From: Acidobacteriota bacterium
GTDB taxonomy: Bacteria; Acidobacteriota; Vicinamibacteria; Vicinamibacterales; UBA8438
Assembly: GCA_011523485.1 (NCBI GenBank)
Contig: WTGR01000322.1
Location: forward strand, 1-5,572
Length of the DNA: 5,572 nt
Direction of reading: 5' to 3'
The position numbers and the translations under genes were made by a program. Under the pieces are notes generated by a model, which saw only the letters and a list, made by a program, of their open reading frames with translations, was not told where the DNA came from and ran no database searches. Below are positions 1-4,361 of the stretch, piece by piece (positions within the stretch are counted from its first letter, which is position 1; each line of letters opens with the position of its first letter).

Positions 1-2
1 GC

Positions 3-161
3 GCCTTCTTCGGTTCGACTCATAGCGGCGAGGCCAGTCTCACGCTCCGGGATGGTGAGGGACGTTTACGCATCGTCATCGAAGCGCCACGCGAGGGAGA
101 ACCGTCCATCCGCATTCTGGATGCGGAGGGAGCGGTCGTCCTCCGCTTGCCGGAATCCTGA
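3..161 (+). CDS. C-terminal end of an unidentified protein (5' partial)
   Basis: Reading from base 3, 52 codons stay open and end at TGA 159-161; the start lies before the window. The visible tail alternates hydrophobic and polar residues, with turns such as LRDGEGRLRI and RILDAEGAVVLRLPES. This suggests repeated beta-hairpins, of the kind seen in small beta-rich hypothetical proteins with repeated 'D-x-x-G' turns. I do not recognise a family with confidence and assign no function. The adjacent frame is also open across this region (from base 52), but it runs out of frame through the PadR gene and has a low-complexity, Arg/Ser-rich product, so I prefer this frame. A 74-nt gap separates it from the PadR gene on the same strand. 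No convincing terminator is visible in that gap, so co-transcription is possible. Confidence 0.5.
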   Translation, partial: AFFGSTHSGEASLTLRDGEGRLRIVIEAPREGEPSIRILDAEGAVVLRLPES

Positions 162-222
162 CCGAATCGCCCCGGCTCGGGCTCGCGTACGACATTGGGA
201 CGCGCGGAAGATCGGGTCCGCC

Positions 223-228
223 AAGGAG
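223..228 (+). promoter_or_regulatory. Ribosome binding site for the PadR gene
   Basis: AAGGAG lies 7 nt before GTG 236. It is the best Shine-Dalgarno match near the 5' end of this gene and decides the GTG start over the in-frame ATG seven codons later (codon 8). Confidence 0.75.
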
Positions 229-235
229 ATAGCAG

Positions 236-577
236 GTGCCGAAACGGAATCCGGAGATGCTGCGGGGTACCGTCGAGCTGCTGATCCTGACCGCGCTCAG
301 CCGCGGTCCGCATCACGGCTTCGCGATAGCACGCTGGCTGGAGGCTACCTCCGACGACGAGCTGCAACTGGAGGAAGGCTCGCTCTACCCGGCGCTGCAC
401 CGCATGGAGCGGCGCGGCTGGCTGGAGGCGGAGTGGGTGATATCGGAGAACAAACGGCAGGTGAAGCGCTATCGCCTCACGTTCCGCGGCCGTGCCCAAC
501 TCCGGAGCGAGACCGAGGGATGGACGGCGTTCGCCGCGGCTATCGGCAAGGTGCTGCAGGCCGCGCAGGCTGCATAG
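236..577 (+). CDS. PadR-family winged-helix transcriptional regulator
   Basis: A 113-residue protein, the usual size for the short PadR class. The winged helix-turn-helix fills most of it. LRGTVELLILTALSRGPHHG (9-28) is the first helix and turn. EEGSLYPALHRMERRGWLEA (46-65) is the family hallmark around the recognition helix. KRYRLTFRGRAQL (77-89) forms the wing and leads into the C-terminal dimerisation helix, which is short here (about 90-112). PadR proteins are dimeric cytoplasmic repressors, many of which respond to small molecules. The GTG start at 236 is chosen because AAGGAG sits 7 nt upstream. The stop is 13 nt before the start of the permease, so the two are almost certainly one operon, a common pairing in Acidobacteria. 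By family analogy it probably represses this operon. I could not see a clear operator in the 74 nt upstream. The ligand is unknown. Confidence 0.93.
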   Translation: MPKRNPEMLRGTVELLILTALSRGPHHGFAIARWLEATSDDELQLEEGSLYPALHRMERRGWLEAEWVISENKRQVKRYRLTFRGRAQLRSETEGWTAFAAAIGKVLQAAQAA

Positions 578-578
578 C

Positions 579-583
579 GGAGG
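579..583 (+). promoter_or_regulatory. Ribosome binding site for the ADOP permease
   Basis: GGAGG begins one base after the PadR stop and lies 7 nt before ATG 591. It supports 591 as the start, rather than ATG 606 five codons later or the open frame reaching back to 492 inside the PadR gene. Confidence 0.75.
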
Positions 584-590
584 TCCGGGG

Positions 591-3245
591 ATGGCGCGAG
601 CACCCATGTGGCGGCGGTATCTGCGGTTCTGGGGCTCCGACGTGCGCGCGGACGTCGATGCCGAGCTCGACTTCCACATGCGCGAGCTCGTCGAACGGCT
701 CGTGCGGGAAGGCCGTGATCCGGCGGAGGCCAGGGCGGAGGCCGCGCGGCGCTTCGGCGACTACGCGCGGGTCGAGGCGGCGTGCGTCGAGATCGACCAG
801 GGGTGGGAGCGGCAGCGGCGGTGGCGGCAGCTCGTCGTCGATCTCCGGCAGGATCTCCGGATCGGTGTGCGCACGTTGGCGAAGAACCTCGGGTTCACGA
901 CCTCGGCCGTGGTCGTCCTCGGACTCGGACTCGGCGCCGCGATCACGATGCTCAGCGTCATCAACGCCATCTTCGTCAGGCCTCTTCCTTTCCCGGAACC
1001 GGATCGGATCGTGAATGTGGTTCGCGACCACTCGGGCTTCGGAGGTCGCAATCCGATCCATCCGCAACGCAGTGTCGCGTTCCTGCGTGACAACAGCCGC
1101 GCGTTCTCGGCGCTCGCCGGCATCGGCATCAGTCCCGGCGTCAACCTGGTCAGCGACCAGGGCTCGACCTATGTCGGAAACCTCGAGGTCACCGCCGGCT
1201 ACTTCCGTGTCCTGGGCGTTGCACCCCGCCTGGGGCGCGCCTTCGCGCGGGACGACGAGGTCGATCCCGACACCCTCGTGCTCAGCCACGGCGTCTGGGT
1301 CGGTCACTTCGAGGGCGACCCGGGAATCGTCGGCCGGCTCGTGCGCCTCGGCGGTCGGCCGCATACCGTCATCGGGGTCATGCCGCCCGACTTCTGGTCG
1401 TTCGAGGAGGCCGAAGCCTGGACGCCCTTCCGCCCCGATCCGGATCGCGGGGACCAGAACTACCGTCTGATCGGCCGGCTTGCGCCAGGGTGGACCCCGG
1501 CGCAGGCCGAGGCGGAGCTGCAGGCGCTGAGCGTCAGTCTGAACGCCGAGGTGCCGGCCGAAGCGCAGGACGACGCACGGTTGGGCGTGCAGCCTCATCA
1601 TGAGTACCTGACCGCCGGGAGCCGCGGGATGGTATGGCTGCTGGCCGCCGCCGTCGGCGCCATCCTCTTGCTGTTCTGCGCCAACGCAGCAGGGCTGCAG
1701 GTGGCGCGCGCGGTGGGACGCCGGCGGGAGCTGGCCGTGCGCGCCGCGCTTGGCGGGGGCCGCGGGCGCCTGCTCCGGCAGCTCCTGACGGAAAGCGTGC
1801 TGCTGGCGACAGCCGGCGGGACTGTCGGAGCGGTGGCCGCGGTCGGAGGCGTGAGGGGGCTCGTCGCGCTGAGGCCACGCCTCGGGGTCTGGGACATCAC
1901 CGTCGATGCGACAGTGCTTTGCGCGGCGCTCGGCCTCGCGATTGCAGCCGGCGTGGTCTTCGGATTGCTGCCCGGCCTGCTCGCGGTCCGTGGCGAGCCC
2001 GCGGGCGCGCTCCAAGGCGGCCAATCGCGCACAGGGACGGCCGCCCGCGCGTCCTGGATGCGGCGCTCACTCGTGGTCGCCCAGGTCGCCCTGTGCACCA
2101 TGTTGCTGGCGTCGGCGGGCGTGTTCATGAGGACGTTCATCGGACTCAGTGCGCGTGATCTCGGGTTCGACCCGGCCAACGTGCTCACTGCCCGCGCATC
2201 GCTGCAGGGACCCGCGTACGGATCGCGCGATGCCGTGTCCGCGCTCTATCGGCGGACGTTGGCCGAGTTGGCGCGGTTGCCCGGCGTCGAAGCCGCCGCG
2301 GTCGCCAGCAACCTGCCGGTCGAACGCGGTCTCAATCTCCCGCTGCGCGAGGCTCCCGGTGGCCGGATCGTTACGAGCATCGACTGGCGCTACGTGGCGG
2401 GAGACTACCTGGGGGTCCTGCGCATTCCCCTGGTGGCCGGCCGCGCGTTCAACGAGACGGACCGCCGCGCCGCGGCGCCTCCGGTGGCGCTTGTCAACGA
2501 GGAGTACGTCCGTCGCTTCGGCGGCGGACGGGCGGTGGTCGGCTCGCGACTGCAAGTGACCATCATCGAGTTCGACGATCGGGTGCGCGAAATCGTCGGG
2601 GTGCTCGGCGACGTGCGGACGCGCGGAGTCACGGCGACCATGCCGACCGTGTTCGTACCGGTGGAACAGGTACCGGACGAGCTGCTGGAGCTGGCCCACG
2701 AGTTCGTCCCGGTGAACTGGGCGCTACGGACGCGTGACGACCCCATCGGCCTCGTCCGGTCCGTCGAGCGGGCAGTACGGGAGGCCGACCCGATGCTGTC
2801 GATAACCGCCTTTCGGTCCATGGAGGAGGTGGTCGGCGGGGCGATCGCGTCCACCCGTTCCCGCACCTTCCTGCTCGGCCTGTTCGCCATCGTGGCCCTG
2901 ACGCTGGCGGCCGCCGGGCTCTACGGGCTCGTCGTCTATGCGGTGGCGCAGCGCACAAGAGAAATCGGCATTCGACTTGCGCTCGGAGCATCGAGAGGGC
3001 GGGTCACGGGCCGCTTCGCGTTGCAGGGAATCGGACTCGCCGCTCTGGGAGCCGTATTGGGCGGTGGGGCCGCCGCGCTCTTCATCGAGGTGCTGCGCCG
3101 CTTCACGCCCGACGCGCAACCGCTCGATCCGTGGACGGTCGGCGGCGTCGTGCTCGTCCTCGGAGCAGTCAGCGTGGCCGCCGCCGTCGTGCCGGCGCGC
3201 CGGGCCGCGCGGGTGGACCCGATGCTGACGCTGCGCGCCGAATGA
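591..3245 (+). CDS. ADOP-family FtsX/MacB-like permease
   Basis: An 884-residue inner-membrane protein with the typical layout and length of 'acidobacterial duplicated orphan permeases'. Residues 6-70 form the cytoplasmic prefix domain (WRRYLRFWG, then DAELDFHMRELVE, then ARRFGD at 52-57). TM1 is about 104-128 and is followed by RPLPFPEPDRI. The first MacB-type periplasmic domain is about 135-345 (LSHGVW at 231, IGVMPP at 261-266). The first FtsX unit has TM2 348-372, the cytoplasmic RRRELAVRAALG loop (377-388), TM3 about 400-425 and TM4 about 440-463. TM5 (493-515) opens the second half, with a second periplasmic domain about 517-755. The second FtsX unit has TM6 760-785, RTREIGIRLALGAS (788-801), TM7 about 810-833 and TM8 850-867, ending in PARRAARVDPM. 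Relatives of this fold work with an ABC ATPase in export or mechanotransmission. No ATPase is encoded here, hence 'orphan', and the substrate is unknown. The gene is intact. Confidence 0.93.
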   Translation: MARAPMWRRYLRFWGSDVRADVDAELDFHMRELVERLVREGRDPAEARAEAARRFGDYARVEAACVEIDQGWERQRRWRQLVVDLRQDLRIGVRTLAKNLGFTTSAVVVLGLGLGAAITMLSVINAIFVRPLPFPEPDRIVNVVRDHSGFGGRNPIHPQRSVAFLRDNSRAFSALAGIGISPGVNLVSDQGSTYVGNLEVTAGYFRVLGVAPRLGRAFARDDEVDPDTLVLSHGVWVGHFEGDPGIVGRLVRLGGRPHTVIGVMPPDFWSFEEAEAWTPFRPDPDRGDQNYRLIGRLAPGWTPAQAEAELQALSVSLNAEVPAEAQDDARLGVQPHHEYLTAGSRGMVWLLAAAVGAILLLFCANAAGLQVARAVGRRRELAVRAALGGGRGRLLRQLLTESVLLATAGGTVGAVAAVGGVRGLVALRPRLGVWDITVDATVLCAALGLAIAAGVVFGLLPGLLAVRGEPAGALQGGQSRTGTAARASWMRRSLVVAQVALCTMLLASAGVFMRTFIGLSARDLGFDPANVLTARASLQGPAYGSRDAVSALYRRTLAELARLPGVEAAAVASNLPVERGLNLPLREAPGGRIVTSIDWRYVAGDYLGVLRIPLVAGRAFNETDRRAAAPPVALVNEEYVRRFGGGRAVVGSRLQVTIIEFDDRVREIVGVLGDVRTRGVTATMPTVFVPVEQVPDELLELAHEFVPVNWALRTRDDPIGLVRSVERAVREADPMLSITAFRSMEEVVGGAIASTRSRTFLLGLFAIVALTLAAAGLYGLVVYAVAQRTREIGIRLALGASRGRVTGRFALQGIGLAALGAVLGGGAAALFIEVLRRFTPDAQPLDPWTVGGVVLVLGAVSVAAAVVPARRAARVDPMLTLRAE

Positions 3246-3312
3246 TCCACCAGCGCGCTTGCCGTGAAGTCGTGCTCGAATTGTAGCGGGGTCGTCGAGC
3301 CGCAGGGGTACG

Positions 3313-3555
3313 TCACGACGGCGGCTCGATGGACAGTGTCGACTCCGACGGGATCGGCTGGAACCAGTCTCTCTCCGGGCAGGCGAGAAGCGCGTCCACC
3401 AGCCCCTGGTTCCTCGGCGGCTCGGTCAGCACGAGACGATACTCACCGTGCTCGACCCACTCGATCTCGAATGTCTGGCCCGGTTGGATGCCATCCCGGC
3501 GGCGAAGCTCGGCGGGCAACACGATCTGGCCCTTCGAGGAGATCGTACTCTTCAT
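3313..3555 (-). CDS. AbrB/VapB-type antitoxin without adjacent toxin
   Basis: An 80-residue protein. Residues 1-47 form a SpoVT-AbrB swapped-hairpin DNA-binding domain: MKSTISSKGQIVLPAELRRR (1-20), then the GIQPGQTFEIEW strand and the YRLVLTE strand. The tail, GLVDALLACPERDW followed by FQPIPSEST, resembles the toxin-binding tail of VapB antitoxins that normally precede a VapC PIN-domain RNase; this is my recollection of the family, not an alignment. It is the third - strand gene of the cluster, 34 nt after the MazF-like toxin stop. No PIN toxin follows: the permease gene ends convergently 67 nt away. It is therefore either an orphan antitoxin or a second regulator of the MazF module. ATG 3555 fits the domain start exactly, but no good Shine-Dalgarno sequence precedes it (AAGG is too far upstream). 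Confidence 0.88.
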   Translation of the reverse strand: MKSTISSKGQIVLPAELRRRDGIQPGQTFEIEWVEHGEYRLVLTEPPRNQGLVDALLACPERDWFQPIPSESTLSIEPPS

Positions 3556-3589
3556 GGAGGCAAGAGAACACCTTACGTGCGCCGGGCCG

Positions 3590-3904
3590 TCAGTCGAAGT
3601 CGAGGGCGAACAGGAGCGCCGCGCGGACTCGTTCCAGGACGGTCCGGGAAACGGAGCCGACGAATCGCCGCAGACCGGCTTTCGGGACGGTGATCACGTG
3701 GTACAGGTTGATGGCGGAACTGCTCTTCAGGCCGCTCTCGACCCCGACGACCACTTCCGAAGGCACGCCGCGAATCGTGCGAGTGAGGGGCGCCACGGTG
3801 ACGCTGTTCAGGACGGGGATCATGTCGGAGCGGGTCAGCAACAGCACCGGTCGCTGCTTGTCCGGCGGCGCGAACCGAAACATCCAGATCTCGCCGCGCG
3901 TCAC
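3590..3904 (-). CDS. MazF/PemK-family endoribonuclease toxin
   Basis: A 104-residue protein of normal MazF length. Conserved elements are RGEIW (3-7) on the first strand, QRPVLLLTRSD (17-27), NSVTVAPLTRTIR (33-45), PSEVVVG (48-54), and GLKSSSAINL (58-67) leading into YHVITVPKAGL. It ends in a helix, LERVRAALLFAL. The family cuts mRNA at short sequence motifs and is held inactive by the antitoxin. Arg18 and Thr41 are in place for catalysis. Position 68 is Tyr where Kid and E. coli MazF have Asp in their CDQ motif. The GTG start at 3904 is needed to keep RGEIW; ATG at codon 8 would lose it. The much longer open frame back to 4057 only reads the antitoxin gene in another frame. The GTG overlaps the RHH antitoxin stop (GTGA, bases 3904-3901), so translation is probably coupled. 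Confidence 0.92.
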   Translation of the reverse strand: MTRGEIWMFRFAPPDKQRPVLLLTRSDMIPVLNSVTVAPLTRTIRGVPSEVVVGVESGLKSSSAINLYHVITVPKAGLRRFVGSVSRTVLERVRAALLFALDFD

Positions 3905-4167
3905 CAGTCGTCCCCGTCCTCGGTATCCGGCCGCTCTCGCAGCGCGACCGCCTGAGCCGCGATGAGTCCTTCGAATTCGTCCGGGCGAACCGGGTTCGCC
4001 TCGTAGCCCGCTCTGTCCTTCGCGGCCATCTGGCGCCGCCGCTGGCCGTCGAGCCACTCCTGCAGCGCGAGCCGGAACAACTCCGAACGCGTCTTGTGGA
4101 TTCGTCTCGCGGCGCGATCGAGGTGCCCGAGCAAGGGCTCGTCTATGGTTATCGATATTGTCCTCAT
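3901..4167 (-). CDS. Ribbon-helix-helix antitoxin of the MazF module
   Basis: An 88-residue protein. The N-terminus is a ribbon-helix-helix DNA-binding domain: strand RTISITID (2-9), helix A about 10-23 (PLLGHLDRAARRI), and helix B about 26-42 (TRSELFRLALQEWL). A charged linker follows, then a C-terminal region rich in Glu and Asp that ends DTEDGDDW. Such acidic tails usually wrap the toxin. RHH antitoxins paired with MazF are established (for example the MazE of Bacillus). The position first in the cluster and the GTGA overlap with the toxin fit antitoxin-first synthesis. ATG 4167 is chosen because the RHH strand begins immediately after it; the open frame reaches back to 4377 but adds no recognisable sequence. 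There is no Shine-Dalgarno sequence, and the putative -10 box lies only 11 nt upstream, so the mRNA may be almost leaderless. Phased ATTGT repeats over the start suggest autorepression. Confidence 0.9.
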   Translation of the reverse strand: MRTISITIDEPLLGHLDRAARRIHKTRSELFRLALQEWLDGQRRRQMAAKDRAGYEANPVRPDEFEGLIAAQAVALRERPDTEDGDDW

Positions 4168-4184
4168 ATTGTCAGGGCATTGTA
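4155..4184. repeat. Three phased ATTGT repeats, candidate RHH operator
   Basis: ATATTGTC occurs at 4155-4162 and again, identical, at 4166-4173, an 11-bp period. A third, shorter copy of the core (ATTGT, 4179-4183) keeps the same 11-bp register. The set spans the antitoxin start codon (4165-4167) and the putative -10 hexamer. RHH repressors commonly bind tandem short sites on one face of the DNA, so this is a plausible autoregulatory operator. The first copy lies within coding sequence, so part of the match could reflect codon use. Confidence 0.5.
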
Positions 4185-4207
4185 GATGGCCGCCCCGGAT
4201 CGAACAA
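4179..4207 (-). promoter_or_regulatory. Candidate promoter of the toxin-antitoxin cluster
   Basis: Read on the - strand: TTGTTC (4207-4202), a 17-nt spacer, then TACAAT (4184-4179). The -10 matches the sigma-70 consensus at five of six bases, the -35 at only three. Transcription would start near 4172, about five bases before ATG 4167, giving an almost leaderless message. The -10 contains the third ATTGT operator block. Confidence 0.45.
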
Positions 4208-4275
4208 GCGCACGGGGTTGGCGTTGGCGGAGCGCGGGGACCGCCGAAGAAACGCTCGCATGGGCCGCGCACGGT

Positions 4276-4289
4276 GGTCGCCGGCGACC
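4276..4289. repeat. Perfect 14-bp palindrome in the divergent region
   Basis: GGTCGCCGGCGACC is its own reverse complement with no spacer. It overlaps the place where a -35 box would lie for the helicase promoter, so it could be a repressor site. In GC-rich DNA a palindrome of this length can also occur by chance. Confidence 0.35.
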
Positions 4290-4311
4290 CGCGGGAACGG
4301 ACGTGTACAAT
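4284..4311 (+). promoter_or_regulatory. Weak candidate promoter of the helicase gene
   Basis: TACAAT at 4306-4311 is a five-of-six -10 match. The best -35 is GCGACC (4284-4289) at 16-nt spacing, only three of six. A start near 4318 would give a leader of roughly 44 nt to TTG 4362. The same eight bases, TACAATGC, occur at the opposing promoter on the other strand. Confidence 0.35.
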
Positions 4312-4361
4312 GCTCCGATCACCAGACAGGCGTCGAACCCACCGGATACAGCGAACAGCCC

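Noticed and set aside
492..590. N-terminal extension of the permease
   Set aside because: It overlaps PadR, has no homology-like sequence, and ATG 591 has a good ribosome binding site and begins the known prefix domain.
20..679. 219-codon open frame on the - strand
   Set aside because: It lies antisense to PadR, with no recognisable domain.
52..1014. 320-codon open frame on the + strand
   Set aside because: It runs out of frame through PadR and the permease start, and its product is Arg/Ser/Gly-rich without motifs.
540..2024. 494-codon open frame on the - strand
   Set aside because: It is antisense to the permease. Its product is Arg/Pro/His-rich with no domain, as expected opposite GC-biased codons.
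2655..2675. Direct repeat GTACCGG inside the permease
   Set aside because: It is a short repeat in coding sequence, best explained by codon use.
3274..3300. Hairpin GCTCGA/TCGAGC between the convergent genes as a bidirectional terminator
   Set aside because: The stem is only 6 bp with a 15-nt loop, and no T-tract follows on either strand.
3264..3965. Two long + strand frames across 3264-3965
   Set aside because: They are antisense to the AbrB and MazF genes, whose - strand products match known folds throughout.
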